From Pedobacter gandavensis (lineage in GTDB: Bacteria > Bacteroidota > Bacteroidia > Sphingobacteriales > Sphingobacteriaceae): DNA of 64,000 nt. The position numbers and the translations under genes are program-made. Under the pieces are notes generated by a model, which saw nothing but the letters and a program-made list of their open reading frames with translations, was not told the DNA's origin and made no database searches. This document shows positions 52,721 to 61,735 of the stretch, piece by piece. The stretch covers positions 992,001-1,056,000 of the forward strand of contig NZ_WNXC01000001.1 in NCBI RefSeq assembly GCF_014172405.1, read 5' to 3'. Numbering within the stretch: the first letter of the stretch is position 1; every line of letters begins with the position of its first letter.

Positions 52721-52752
52721 TAGCTTAGCCGTATTTGCTTGATACTAAGCTA
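52721..52752. promoter_or_regulatory. Inverted repeat upstream of the AraC-type gene
   Basis: Arms TAGCTTAG (52721-52728) and CTAAGCTA (52745-52752) pair perfectly, with a 16-bp spacer, so their centres are 24 bp apart. They end 16 bp upstream of the AraC-type start. AraC proteins more often bind direct repeats, so the assignment is tentative. Confidence 0.35.
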
Positions 52753-52825
52753 CCCAAAATCTAGTATAAATTCAGAAAAAAAATGGGATAGCCAATACCG
52801 CAAGAATCAGCTATAAATGTCCCTA

Positions 52826-53377
52826 TCAAACCATTTTTTTTAACTCCTCCAGCAGCGCCGGAAATTCCTTAAAATCATCTTTCCCCAGAAAATGACCGCC
52901 ATTAGGAACGGTAATTAGTGGTGCTTCAAGTGCCTCCGCTAATTTCTTTGTCAAGTCAAACGGAACAATATAATCATCCACGGCCCCTAGCACCAATCGT
53001 TTCGGTACATTATTCATCAGTAATGGGATAGAAATCTGCTCAACTAAAAATCCATCCAGCTCAGGAATATCTTTTAACTTTTCCAAAAACCCAGCAACCA
53101 AGACCATCCCATTAGCTTTCAATTGATACCGGTTCAAAAATAACAGCAAGGAAATACAGCCCAAACTATGACCTACAAAATAAGTGTGCTCATGAAGTAC
53201 CACATTCTCCTTTAAATGATTGATCCATGCCTCTGGCTGTGGTTTACTAGAATCTGGCATCGCTAAAATATGGACACGAATTTCCTCCTTTTCAAGTTCA
53301 GCTTTTATCCAATCAAACCAATGATCTTTAACACTTGCCATGTAACCATGGATAATATAGACTTGTTTTGTATTCAT
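52826..53377 (-). CDS. RBBP9/YdeN-type serine hydrolase
   Basis: A protein of 183 residues, the small alpha/beta-hydrolase size of the family. It begins VYIIHGYMASVKDHWFDW, the nucleophile is S71 in YFVGHSLGCIS, the Asp is in GAVDDYIVPF and the His in NGGHFLGKD. The catalytic triad is complete. The natural substrate is unknown. A separate single-gene unit. Confidence 0.88.
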   Translation of the reverse strand: MNTKQVYIIHGYMASVKDHWFDWIKAELEKEEIRVHILAMPDSSKPQPEAWINHLKENVVLHEHTYFVGHSLGCISLLLFLNRYQLKANGMVLVAGFLEKLKDIPELDGFLVEQISIPLLMNNVPKRLVLGAVDDYIVPFDLTKKLAEALEAPLITVPNGGHFLGKDDFKEFPALLEELKKMV

Positions 53378-53532
53378 AATTTATTAAAAAATGTCCTGAA
53401 AGGCCAATTCCATAGCGCAATATAAATAATAAATTCTGAACCTTTTATTCCCTATAATTTCGACAAACCACTCCCATTAACATACCCAAAAGCACATTCT
53501 AAAAGCGTTTAACCTAAAACTTATTCCTGATT

Positions 53533-54369
53533 TCAGGAGGGTTTTCCAGGCAAATGTTTTAGCCGCTCTTTTAAAACCTGATATTCTTTTTCCAGGTATC
53601 GGAATGCTTTAGTTCCGATGACTCCCTCCGCGTAGTCCATTCTTTTATGCTCATAATCCGCGGCAACCTGATCAAAACGAGCTTTTGTGGCCTTGTAATG
53701 TTCCTTTTCTGCTTTTTCAAGCGGGCTTTCCGGAGCTCCATTCAAATTTCCCGCGTAAATACTGTCAGAGATTAATTTCTCGTTTGAAGATTTTAAGCAG
53801 ACATAAACCTCCATTTGCTCCGCCATCATCCATTCCTTATCCAAGGGGATAAAACAACTACCATCCCCCCTTTTAGCCGCATTCAGAAAGCTACTTGCAC
53901 GTTTTTTCGTCGGATGACTGACCATGACCATTAGGATATCATCCAGTTCACCGTTCTCTACTATACCCGAATCCCAGCTTAAATTGAGACCAGAAGCTCC
54001 CTTGCTGACTTTCATAGCTGCAGCCATTTCCAATGCCCCATAACTCAGCATCACTTTGCTATAATCGACCTTAACATTAGGATACTCCCCGGTTAAAGCC
54101 TGTTTCTTGTTGTAGGAAGTCGCCAGATTGTGTGGATTTTTAAGTGACCCTTCCGATTCCAACTTAAAACTAACGTTGATAAAGTCCTTCATCGGTTTCA
54201 AGAGCTGCATTGTCACCTTCATCTTCTCTTGATTGGCCTTTTGTTTTAAACTTGGTTTCCCTGGTTTTCCCTTGCTACGGCATACCGGTTGCCCTTTTAA
54301 CATATAAAAAACCATATTTCCTATTTTTCCGGAAGGGTGCCCAAAAGGGCCTACTTTGCATATTGCCAT
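53533..54369 (-). CDS. DUF6266 family protein
   Basis: A protein of 278 residues from the ATG at 54367-54369 (MAICKVGPFGHPSGKIGNMV), the family-typical start; the frame extends 18 codons upstream without support. Other family marks are VCRSKGKPGKPSLKQKANQE, MKDFINVSFK, NKKQALTGEYPNVKVDYSKV and a C-terminal helix. DUF6266 proteins are frequent in Bacteroidota and often occur in several copies per genome; function unknown, and the basic N-terminal Gly/Lys/Pro segment could bind nucleic acid or envelope polymers. No partner gene is near. Confidence 0.75.
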   Translation of the reverse strand: MAICKVGPFGHPSGKIGNMVFYMLKGQPVCRSKGKPGKPSLKQKANQEKMKVTMQLLKPMKDFINVSFKLESEGSLKNPHNLATSYNKKQALTGEYPNVKVDYSKVMLSYGALEMAAAMKVSKGASGLNLSWDSGIVENGELDDILMVMVSHPTKKRASSFLNAAKRGDGSCFIPLDKEWMMAEQMEVYVCLKSSNEKLISDSIYAGNLNGAPESPLEKAEKEHYKATKARFDQVAADYEHKRMDYAEGVIGTKAFRYLEKEYQVLKERLKHLPGKPS

Positions 54370-54705
54370 GATAAAATTGATTAATTCGTCTGAATTGACG
54401 GTAACCAAGCTAGCCATAAACAAAGAGATATCCTACGAATTCCCTACAAGAATACTAAAATATTTAGTAACCCCTTCCCAACCTAAACCGGCGATTAACC
54501 CTCCTTTTCTGGCAATTTAAGCAAGCATAGCCCTAGCAACCCACAAATAGCATCTCCATAAAAATCACCATTCAATAATTTCATATTACAGCCTATCTCG
54601 CTTCTCCTAGAACCACTCCGGATAAAATAGATTGTAACTTTAGTTCATTTACAGGTGTCTTATCAATGATAAGCATCACAATCTTCCATTTTTTAATATT
54701 CAAGG
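54370..54705. other. Intergenic region without a recognised gene
   Basis: 336 bp, A/T-rich and divergent between DUF6266 and a serine hydrolase gene. A TAACTTTA sequence at 54635-54642 is a near-match to the TAnnTTTG box for the rightward gene. No RNA gene, repeat or open frame with family features was seen. Confidence 0.4.
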
Positions 54706-56514
54706 ATGAAATACACATTTACTTTATGCTTTTTAGCAGCCATTAACTTTACAGGCATTGCACAGGAGCACCAAAAACCAACAGATGTCCGTCTGCAGGG
54801 AATGGACTCTTTACTCAATAAAATCTTAAAAGATCAAAATGTAGCCGGTTTTTCGGTGGCGATCGTAGATGGAGATCAAGTTCTTTATAGCAAAGGCTTT
54901 GGATACAGAGACCTTAAAAACAAGAAACCAGTGACCTCAAATACCCTTTTTGCAATTGGTTCAAGTACTAAGGCTTTTACATCTGGCTTATTAGGCATGC
55001 TGCAAAAGGAAGGCAAGCTTTCCCTTGATGGCAATGCAGTATCTTATCTTCCACAATTGCGTTTTTCAAATGACAATTTGAACAACCAGGTCACTGTGCG
55101 TGACCTGATGACGCATCGTACTGGCTTATCTCGTTATGACCTTTCCTGGTATATATTTAATACCAGTAACCGCGATAGCATTATTAACAGAGTGCGTTAC
55201 ATGGAACCTAATGCTGGTTTAAGGGAAAAATGGCAATACAATAATTATATGTTTTTGGCTCAAGGCATGATTGCAGAAAAATTAACGGGAAAATCATGGG
55301 AACAAAACATCAAAGAACGTTTCTTTTTACCACTAGATATGAACCGTTCCACAACCTCTATTGTTGAGTTTGAGAAAGATGCGGACGCTTCCCTACCCTA
55401 TAAAACTGAGGGTAATGAAATAAAAAAAATAGACTATTATAATATTGATGGTATGGGACCCGCGGGCAGCATAAACAGTAGCGCAAACGACATGGCCAAC
55501 TGGCTGAAATTATGGATCTCTAAAGGTAATTTTAAAGGGAAAGAGTTGTTGCCACCAGCCTATATTACCGAAGCATCGAGTGTCCAAATGGCCAGAGGAG
55601 GCGGATTGCCTGATGAAAATCCGGACATCTATATGAATGGCTATGGTTTAGGCTGGATGATCAGCTCTTATCGGGGGCATTACCAGGTAGAACATGGCGG
55701 AAATATTGATGGCTTCAGTGCCAGCGTCTCCTTTTTTCCAAGTGATAAACTTGGTGTAGTGGTATTGACCAATCAGAATGGTTCTGAGGTTCCGGAAATT
55801 GTACTCAATAGCATTGCCGATAGGTTTTTCAAATTAAAAACAATAGACTGGAATGGCAAAGCCATTCAGGCAAGAGAAAACAGTAAGAAAAAGGAAGCAC
55901 TGGCTAAAAAATCGGCAGTAGTAAAGGAGATTCTAAATACCAAACCATCACGTCCATTAAAAGAGTACACCGGTTTATTTGCAAACCCTGGGTATGGACA
56001 AATGGATGTCACGGTCAAAAATGACTCCTTATTTGCGCAAATGGGAAAATATAGCTTTTGGTTAAAACATAACTACTATGATGTATTTAACTTGAGGCAG
56101 ATCGAGGACGGAAAAACGGATACTTCCAAAAGCAACATCAACCTAAATTTCATTGGAGATCTGGATGGAAAAATAAGCAGCCTATCCAGTTCATTAGAGC
56201 CTGGTATGAAGCCAACAATCTTTACTGCCACACCTAGATTGGTTAACCTGGACCTTAAAACCCTGGAACAATATGTTGGAACATATATGCTTGGAACTGT
56301 AAAAACCACAGTATCTATTAAAGGAAATACCTTGTATGTATATGTCCCAGGGCAACCAGAATACGAAACGCTTGCTTTAGGAGACCATACTTTTAAATTA
56401 AAAGCATTAAATGGCTTTAGCGTAAAGTTCGATGTAAAGGATAGAAAAAAGGCGGAATCCATGTTGTTTATTCAGCCTAATGGGTCATTCAAAGCAATGC
56501 GAAAAGACAACTAA
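54706..56514 (+). CDS. Secreted serine hydrolase, beta-lactamase/PBP4* family, with C-terminal DUF3471-like domain
   Basis: A protein of 602 residues. Signal peptide (cleavage near IAQ), then a class C-like serine hydrolase: S86-x-x-K89 in AIGSSTKAF, Y178-N-N180 in KWQYNNY, and H330-G-G332 in VEHGGNIDGF. The lid and strand blocks FATK-like residues are normal. A C-terminal all-beta region (about 415-600: LKEYTGLFANPGYGQMDVTV and LEQYVGTYMLGTVKTTVSI) resembles two DUF3471-like repeats. Such enzymes are peptidases or esterases rather than true beta-lactamases. Its transcript ends in a hairpin inside the neighbouring convergent gene. Confidence 0.9.
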   Translation: MKYTFTLCFLAAINFTGIAQEHQKPTDVRLQGMDSLLNKILKDQNVAGFSVAIVDGDQVLYSKGFGYRDLKNKKPVTSNTLFAIGSSTKAFTSGLLGMLQKEGKLSLDGNAVSYLPQLRFSNDNLNNQVTVRDLMTHRTGLSRYDLSWYIFNTSNRDSIINRVRYMEPNAGLREKWQYNNYMFLAQGMIAEKLTGKSWEQNIKERFFLPLDMNRSTTSIVEFEKDADASLPYKTEGNEIKKIDYYNIDGMGPAGSINSSANDMANWLKLWISKGNFKGKELLPPAYITEASSVQMARGGGLPDENPDIYMNGYGLGWMISSYRGHYQVEHGGNIDGFSASVSFFPSDKLGVVVLTNQNGSEVPEIVLNSIADRFFKLKTIDWNGKAIQARENSKKKEALAKKSAVVKEILNTKPSRPLKEYTGLFANPGYGQMDVTVKNDSLFAQMGKYSFWLKHNYYDVFNLRQIEDGKTDTSKSNINLNFIGDLDGKISSLSSSLEPGMKPTIFTATPRLVNLDLKTLEQYVGTYMLGTVKTTVSIKGNTLYVYVPGQPEYETLALGDHTFKLKALNGFSVKFDVKDRKKAESMLFIQPNGSFKAMRKDN

Positions 56515-56527
56515 TTTCTTCCATTTA

Positions 56528-57523
56528 TTACTGAAAAGCTGCCGGCAGGATCTCATCAATGATGACCTGCTGCAGCTTTTCTGGTTCACTGTTAAAAACA
56601 GTATGTCCTGATTTTTCAAACCAAAACATATTTTTCTTTGGTGCTTTTAAAAAGCGATAATAATCTTCTACGATATAGTGTGATTTTTGCTGGTCTCCAA
56701 TTCCTTCTATAAAATAGACCGGACATTTTAATACCGGCAAGGTTTTGAACAGGTTGTTCTTTACAGATTGCTTCCACATTGGAAACCAAATCGCCAGCCA
56801 ATCATGATACTTTACTTTGAAACTGGCCTCCTTGGCAAAATCAACGCCATTGTGAATGAACAACCATTTTTGAGAATAGAATAAGTCGTCCTCATTTTCA
56901 AATGGAAGCTTCACCAGTGCCAGCTCTTTTACAGCGGTATCATTTTTGGTTTCTTGTGCCCATTTGTTTAACATTTCCATGGTCAATTGCTCACTTTTCC
57001 TTTGGTCTACAATACCACTTATTGGGATATAAGCATAGAGCAATTCTGGATGTTTAACCGCAAAATTAAAGCCCAACATCGAACCAAAAGAATGAGAAAC
57101 CAGGAATAACTTTTTACGATTGAACTTCTTTAACAAGTATTTGATTAACTCATCTGTATCATTCTGCAACAAAACCAGTGATAATTTTTCAGGAGAAGGA
57201 TTCAGTTTTAAAGTCTCTCCCGCTTCCCTTTGGTCCCATTGAACCACTACAAATTCCGCTTTTAGCTTATCCGTGAAGGTATCAGCCACTGGAATCAATG
57301 ATGTTCCCGGTCCGCCATGAAGAAATAACAGTAATGGTTTTGTCTGATCTGCGCCCTGTAGCTTAATAAATTGCTTGATTCCCCCTATTTTCAGTACTTC
57401 TGTGGTGTCTATCTTGATGGAAATCTTTTTGTCCAGCAGGGCAGCCTTCCCTATTGCAATTGAAGAAATAAATAAAAAAACCGTTAGGAGTTGTTTCCTG
57501 TGTAAACACATAAATTTTAGCAT
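56528..57523 (-). CDS. Exported alpha/beta hydrolase, proline-iminopeptidase-like
   Basis: A protein of 331 residues with an N-terminal signal-like hydrophobic segment. The oxyanion-hole motif is LFLHGGPGTS (HGGPG 69-73), a family hallmark together with VVQWDQREAGET; the nucleophile is S145 in LVSHSFGSML, and the C-terminal His is in FEKSGHTVF. It fits the S33 prolyl aminopeptidase family, but substrate proof is missing. It is the last gene of the PadR operon, 64 bp after the serine hydrolase gene. Its 3' coding end contains a hairpin that probably terminates the convergent gene. Confidence 0.87.
   Translation of the reverse strand: MLKFMCLHRKQLLTVFLFISSIAIGKAALLDKKISIKIDTTEVLKIGGIKQFIKLQGADQTKPLLLFLHGGPGTSLIPVADTFTDKLKAEFVVVQWDQREAGETLKLNPSPEKLSLVLLQNDTDELIKYLLKKFNRKKLFLVSHSFGSMLGFNFAVKHPELLYAYIPISGIVDQRKSEQLTMEMLNKWAQETKNDTAVKELALVKLPFENEDDLFYSQKWLFIHNGVDFAKEASFKVKYHDWLAIWFPMWKQSVKNNLFKTLPVLKCPVYFIEGIGDQQKSHYIVEDYYRFLKAPKKNMFWFEKSGHTVFNSEPEKLQQVIIDEILPAAFQ
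56533..56581 (+). terminator. Terminator hairpin inside the 3' end of the convergent hydrolase gene
   Basis: Arm one is GAAAAGCTGC (56533-56542) plus GCAGG (56545-56549); arm two is CCTGC (56566-56570) plus GCAGCTTTTC (56572-56581). The 10-bp and 5-bp stems are joined by a small internal loop and closed by a 16-nt loop. Only 18 bp separate the plus-strand stop codon from it, and its sequence codes for the last residues of the minus-strand protein. Confidence 0.6.
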
Positions 57524-57587
57524 CTGTTTCGATCTTTAAATTGAATTCTTTCGCAATACAATAGGGTCAGGTTACACCTGATCGTTT

Positions 57588-58907
57588 TTATTCTTTAGTA
57601 AAAAGGAATTCTTTTCCCCCTTGCTTCAAGGTCATTTCATTCTTGTCACTGTTAAACACCAATACAATTCCAGCTTTCTCAAATTCAAAGCTATTTGGAG
57701 AGGTCGCGTCCAATTGAAAAGCAGGTTGTCCGGTTGCCTGCGCAACTAATTTGGCTTCATTATTCGTGATGGAGATTTTCACCGGAATTGCAGCACTGGC
57801 ATAATTACCCAAGAATGCGGACAAATCTTCTGGTTTTAAAGCTACAAAATTAAATGACGGCAATTTAAACGGTTTATTGAAATAGCTACTTAAAGCACAT
57901 AGCAATACATTGTTATTTGAATAATTCAATCCATTAGCAGTTAATGCTACAGCCAATTTATGTTCCGGAAAATAACTCAAAACGGATTGAAATCCATCAA
58001 TTCCTCCGGTATGTCCAAAACTTTTCTCTTGAAAATATGGAAATTGAAACATCCCCATTCCATAGTTTCCATTGATGGTTTGCATCAATGCCAATGATTT
58101 TTCCGAAATGAGTTTACCTGCAAAGAGTTGTGTGATAAAAACCGTTAAATCTGATGGATTGGAGACAATCGCCCCTGCACCCATTGGGATAGACAAATCT
58201 GTTTCCGCTTCTTTAGCCCATTTACCTTTATTGAGGTAAGAATAAGATTCGTTTTTTTGAAGGTCAGTTTTAGTTCCAAAATAGGTATTTGCCAAATGTA
58301 ATGGGCTGATAATTTTGTTGTTTAGTAGCGTAGCATATGGTTTATTGTAAATTTTCTCCAGTATATAGCTTAAGATAACGTAATTAGAATTACTGTACTC
58401 TCCTTTGCTGTTAGGTTCGAAATCACTTTTCCCTTTAACAATAATATCCATCATTTCCGCTGCTGACTTAGCCTGTGTATGGTATTCCATATAGACTGCA
58501 TCATTTGTGAAATTATGAATACCGCTACGGTGGTTCAGCAGGTTTCCAATAGTGATCTTACTGGCGTTTTCAACTTTTGGGAAATACTTATCCAGGGTCT
58601 GGTCTAGCGATAGCTTACCTTCTTCAATTGCTTTAAAAGTGAGCACTGCGGTAAACATCTTAGAAATAGATCCAATTCTATACTTGGTCTTCGTATCTGC
58701 TTTTTTTGAAGATGCGACATCACCATAACCAATCGCCTTGGTGTATAGCAATTTACCATTTTGAGAAACTGCAATGCTCCCCATAAACTGGTCTTTTTCT
58801 TCTAGAATCTTAAATAGGCTATCTAAACGCTGCTGATTGAATGTTTGCGAGAAACAAGTCGTCGCAATTGCAGTCATCATACTGATACATAGTAGTTTTT
58901 TTCTCAT
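57588..58907 (-). CDS. Secreted serine hydrolase, beta-lactamase/PBP4* family
   Basis: A protein of 439 residues. Signal peptide, catalytic S80-x-x-K83 in RIGSISKMF, Y171-S-N173 in GEYSNSNY, and H299-T-G301 in FGHTGGIDG; so all three motifs of the class C/DD-peptidase type are intact. A short beta-rich C-terminal domain follows (FLGNYASAAIPVKISITNN). Part of the PadR operon; 2 bp from the HAAS-domain gene. Function: peptidase or esterase in the periplasm; beta-lactam resistance is unlikely from sequence alone. Confidence 0.9.
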   Translation of the reverse strand: MRKKLLCISMMTAIATTCFSQTFNQQRLDSLFKILEEKDQFMGSIAVSQNGKLLYTKAIGYGDVASSKKADTKTKYRIGSISKMFTAVLTFKAIEEGKLSLDQTLDKYFPKVENASKITIGNLLNHRSGIHNFTNDAVYMEYHTQAKSAAEMMDIIVKGKSDFEPNSKGEYSNSNYVILSYILEKIYNKPYATLLNNKIISPLHLANTYFGTKTDLQKNESYSYLNKGKWAKEAETDLSIPMGAGAIVSNPSDLTVFITQLFAGKLISEKSLALMQTINGNYGMGMFQFPYFQEKSFGHTGGIDGFQSVLSYFPEHKLAVALTANGLNYSNNNVLLCALSSYFNKPFKLPSFNFVALKPEDLSAFLGNYASAAIPVKISITNNEAKLVAQATGQPAFQLDATSPNSFEFEKAGIVLVFNSDKNEMTLKQGGKEFLFTKE

Positions 58908-58909
58908 GG

Positions 58910-59506
58910 TTATTTTTTATTTAGGTGTTTTTTGACTTTTAAGGTGAAAGTGATCAACATATAGAAAAACAAGGTGATGAAGAACATAGCTGGTATAAAC
59001 CAAGACCCCAAGACTTCAGTGAAGCCATCTTGCTCTGTCCCACTACTGATTCCTAAAACCTTGAACTGGCCATCTTTCAAGAATAAACCAGTTTCGTTTG
59101 GATGTAGAATTTTAGCAAAAATTAGAAACACAAATCCGAGCAGTAGCAGGTAGGAAACAAAGAAAATGATGTACGAGAAACCATTGGTAAAGTTTAATGC
59201 CAATGCTTTTAATATGTGGATTGGATTGAAAGTTGTTGTCGCTTGCTCCAATTTCTTATCCGCCACCAAAGGCTTTAAAACCTCCTCAGGGCTACCCAGT
59301 TTTTCAATAATATCCAGTAAGGCATCAATTTCGTTTCCTTCAGTACTTTGTTGAATCGCCTCAAAAATATGACTGTTTATTTCCATGTAGATATCATCCT
59401 GGCTTTCTTTTGAAAGTGAATTCGTTACTTTCTTAACACGCTTCATGTAATCATTGTACACTCTTTTCGATGCCTCTTGTTTGAATTTTATCTGCTCTAT
59501 TTTCAT
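58910..59506 (-). CDS. HAAS-domain membrane protein (DUF1700-like)
   Basis: A protein of 198 residues from the ATG at 59504-59506, which overlaps the PadR stop codon by 4 bp (ATGA), so translational coupling is likely. The N-terminal 75 residues form the helical HAAS domain (NSLSKESQDDIYMEINSHIF, LLDIIEKLGSPEEVLKPLVA), typical of proteins encoded next to PadR regulators; two membrane helices follow (IIFFVSYLLLLGFVFLIFA and IPAMFFITLFFYMLITFTL). It probably anchors or regulates the periplasmic hydrolase. Confidence 0.85.
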   Translation of the reverse strand: MKIEQIKFKQEASKRVYNDYMKRVKKVTNSLSKESQDDIYMEINSHIFEAIQQSTEGNEIDALLDIIEKLGSPEEVLKPLVADKKLEQATTTFNPIHILKALALNFTNGFSYIIFFVSYLLLLGFVFLIFAKILHPNETGLFLKDGQFKVLGISSGTEQDGFTEVLGSWFIPAMFFITLFFYMLITFTLKVKKHLNKK

Positions 59507-59838
59507 TTGATTATTTTCTGGATAGCATTTTCTAAATTTTTCCAATATTCATTCATTTGAACCAGGGTCTTTGTGCCCATTTCCGTCAGGCAATAATATT
59601 TTCTGGGAATACCCGTTTCCTGCTCCACCCATTTTGAATCCACGAGATTTTCAGTTTTCAACCTGTTCATCAGCGGATACAATGTCCCCTCGGCAATCTC
59701 TATTTCCGTATGTTTTCTGATTTGCTCGATAAGCTCATAACCGTAATACTCGTTTTCCTTAAGGATATTCAGGATAATAAAAGTAAGTGTCCCTTTCTTA
59801 ACCTGTGACTTCCAATTTGATACAAAGGTTTCATTCAT
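59503..59838 (-). CDS. PadR-family transcriptional regulator
   Basis: A protein of 111 residues starting at the ATG at 59836-59838; the frame runs further upstream but this gives the family start MNETFVSNWKSQVKKGTLTF. The winged helix shows LNILKENEYYGYELIEQIRK, EIAEGTLYPLMNRLKTENLV and the wing RKYYCLTEMG. PadR proteins repress their operon and are released by stress or small phenolic ligands. First gene of the operon PadR-HAAS-serine hydrolase-alpha/beta hydrolase. A direct repeat ATAGCAA lies at 59850-59856 and 59862-59868, directly upstream, and may be part of the operator. Confidence 0.92.
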   Translation of the reverse strand: MNETFVSNWKSQVKKGTLTFIILNILKENEYYGYELIEQIRKHTEIEIAEGTLYPLMNRLKTENLVDSKWVEQETGIPRKYYCLTEMGTKTLVQMNEYWKNLENAIQKIIK

Positions 59839-59849
59839 AAAGTAAATAT

Positions 59850-59868
59850 ATAGCAAATCACATAGCAA
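59850..59868. promoter_or_regulatory. Direct repeat upstream of padR, possible operator
   Basis: ATAGCAA occurs at 59850-59856 and 59862-59868, 12 bp apart, just upstream of the PadR start. The minus-strand sequence near it (TATATTTA) is also close to a -7 box. Autorepression by PadR is the likely use. Confidence 0.35.
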
Positions 59869-59957
59869 TACAATGTACTTTGTTATAAATACAAAAGAAA
59901 ATCCACAACAAGCTTATCTACAGGAAATTACTATGGATCAGAAAATAGCACATCTAC

Positions 59958-60389
59958 TTATACCCTATTATGGTCTGGCAACCATTCCTTTATTGATTTT
60001 TTAATTTCATCAGGGCTCAGTCCTGTTAACACAGCCCGCTCAACTAAGGCTGGAAGTTCTGCATCCGAGGCAAAGCGAAGTGCTGCAATCTGCCCAAAAC
60101 TCAAACGATCTGCTAACAAATCAAGTCGCTTACCAGTCAGCACAAAATAGCGGAATTTCATTTCCAACATCACCACCCGATTTTGAAGAATCAAGGCATA
60201 ATGTTGGCGTAACATAAAAGATAGCCATCCTATAATCACAAAAAGAACAGCAAGAAAAATCCATAACCAAAAGTTGGCACTTTCCCCAAAAGCCTTGGTG
60301 ACACAGACCACAAATCCAGCTATAACTACCGGATAAAAAACAAAGTGATGCGGAGGATAAAAACGGATATGGTTCTCGTAATCTTGCAT
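59958..60389 (-). CDS. DUF6526 family membrane protein
   Basis: A protein of 143 residues. Two membrane helices (about 18-36 and 40-60) and the family features NHIRFYPPHHFVFYP at the start, LRQHYALILQNRVVMLEMKF, then DRLSFGQIAALRFASDAELP and ALVERAVLTGLSPDEIKKSI at the end. The cytoplasmic tail is helical. Function unknown. Single-gene unit, lying divergent from the tandem duplication. Confidence 0.85.
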   Translation of the reverse strand: MQDYENHIRFYPPHHFVFYPVVIAGFVVCVTKAFGESANFWLWIFLAVLFVIIGWLSFMLRQHYALILQNRVVMLEMKFRYFVLTGKRLDLLADRLSFGQIAALRFASDAELPALVERAVLTGLSPDEIKKSIKEWLPDHNRV

Positions 60390-60541
60390 AATGGTTAGCG
60401 TTTAGAAATTTTGATCAATTCAAAGCCTTTACGAATAGTAATATACAATATTACCCTCATTAATAAGGCATTAAACAACAAGCATATTGAAAAATGTAAT
60501 TTATTCTACAAATAAATTATACCTTTCTGAAAAAAAAAGAA

Positions 60542-61675
60542 ATGAAGAAAACCAAACTACTTTTTCTAACCTTATTTATTGCCAATTACAGTTACGCACA
60601 AAGCACCTTAATGGATAGTTTAATTCAGAAAAACTATACAACATTTCAAAAAAATAACAACAACTCATTTGAAGGTAAAGGTTGGACCAACCTAAAAGAT
60701 GAAATGACTAAAAGCAACTCTGTTGTGCTTGGTGAATTTCATTTTCAAAATGAAATCCCTTACTTCACTAACGCAATCATTAACAGCATAAAATTTGACA
60801 ACTATTTTCTGGAGGTAGACCCATATCTGGTGAAAATTCTGGAGGAAAAAATCAAAACGTTATCCCCAGACGAACTCAATAAATTCATAAAAGAGTATGG
60901 TAACCAAAGAAGCTTCTCTTTTTTAAGTCAGGAGGCTGAATTTGACCTACTCAAGAACATCATTAAGCATCAAATAAAACCTTATGGAGTTGAGCAGGTC
61001 AGCTTATTTTCTGATCGGGTAATCATTTCAGAGTTGAATAAACATTCCAAAAATGCGAAAGCGAAGGTTATCTATAAACAAATGATGGATAATTCTAAAG
61101 CATTCGACAGGAAAAAGAACACCGAGTTCTATTTCTTTTCGAAGGACTTTTCAGAAAAGCTGAACGCCTTAACTGCCTTAAATTTATCAGCCAATGAAAA
61201 AGAACAAATTGAAGCCATAAAATTAAGTCAGGAATTGTATTTAAACCGAATTCACCGTTTAAGAGTTCAATTACTGAAACACCTGACTCTTCAAAAACTA
61301 CCTGAATGGAAAGATAAAAAGAACCTGTTCAAATTTGGTGCCGGCCACTCCCCTAAAGGTGAGAGTTTATTAGAGGTATATGATATCGGTAATCTTGTTT
61401 CCAATATTGAAGATGGAAATTACAGAAAATCATTACATGTCATGGTAATGGGCAAGGAAGAAGGTGAAACATTAGCAGATTTGGAAATGTATAAATCTTT
61501 CTTAACGGTTGTAAAAGACAACAATTGGTATAATTATGATTTAAGACCTTTAAAAGAAGCTATCTCTAAAAACAAACTGAAAGTAGACAACTTAGAGCTG
61601 GAAAGAATTATCAAAGGTTACGACTATTTAGTTTACATCCCCAACCTGACTAAAATGAAAAACTTTGGTGAATAA
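60542..61675 (+). CDS. Secreted GExH protein of the ChaN/TraB/Ere-like superfamily, copy 1
   Basis: A protein of 377 residues. Signal peptide ending near YAQ. The motif G64-E-F-H67-F in VVLGEFHFQNE and the second His at H269 in FKFGAGHSPKG are the metal or catalytic residues of the TIKI/ChaN/Ere-type fold; LEVDPYLVKILEEKI and VYDIGNLVSN further support it. Members include haem-binding ChaN, erythromycin esterases and the TIKI metalloproteases, so the activity cannot be chosen. It is exported and likely periplasmic. The neighbouring copy has the same length and the same first 38 residues. Confidence 0.75.
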   Translation: MKKTKLLFLTLFIANYSYAQSTLMDSLIQKNYTTFQKNNNNSFEGKGWTNLKDEMTKSNSVVLGEFHFQNEIPYFTNAIINSIKFDNYFLEVDPYLVKILEEKIKTLSPDELNKFIKEYGNQRSFSFLSQEAEFDLLKNIIKHQIKPYGVEQVSLFSDRVIISELNKHSKNAKAKVIYKQMMDNSKAFDRKKNTEFYFFSKDFSEKLNALTALNLSANEKEQIEAIKLSQELYLNRIHRLRVQLLKHLTLQKLPEWKDKKNLFKFGAGHSPKGESLLEVYDIGNLVSNIEDGNYRKSLHVMVMGKEEGETLADLEMYKSFLTVVKDNNWYNYDLRPLKEAISKNKLKVDNLELERIIKGYDYLVYIPNLTKMKNFGE

Positions 61676-61701
61676 ATCAATTCAATTGATCTATATAACA
61701 G

Positions 61702-61735
61702 GCCGGCTATTATGTATAATAGCCGGCTTTTTTTT
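61702..61735 (+). terminator. Intrinsic terminator of GExH copy 1
   Basis: Stem GCCGGCTATTAT (61702-61713) with ATAATAGCCGGC (61716-61727) and a T-run of eight (61728-61735). The two innermost pairs must open to give a loop. Compare copy 2: a G-C pair of this stem (61706 with 61723) is A-T there. Confidence 0.9.

Noticed and set aside
57588..58907. Beta-lactamase antibiotic resistance gene
   Set aside because: SxxK, YSN and HTG are shared by many peptidases and esterases of the family; nothing points to beta-lactam hydrolysis.
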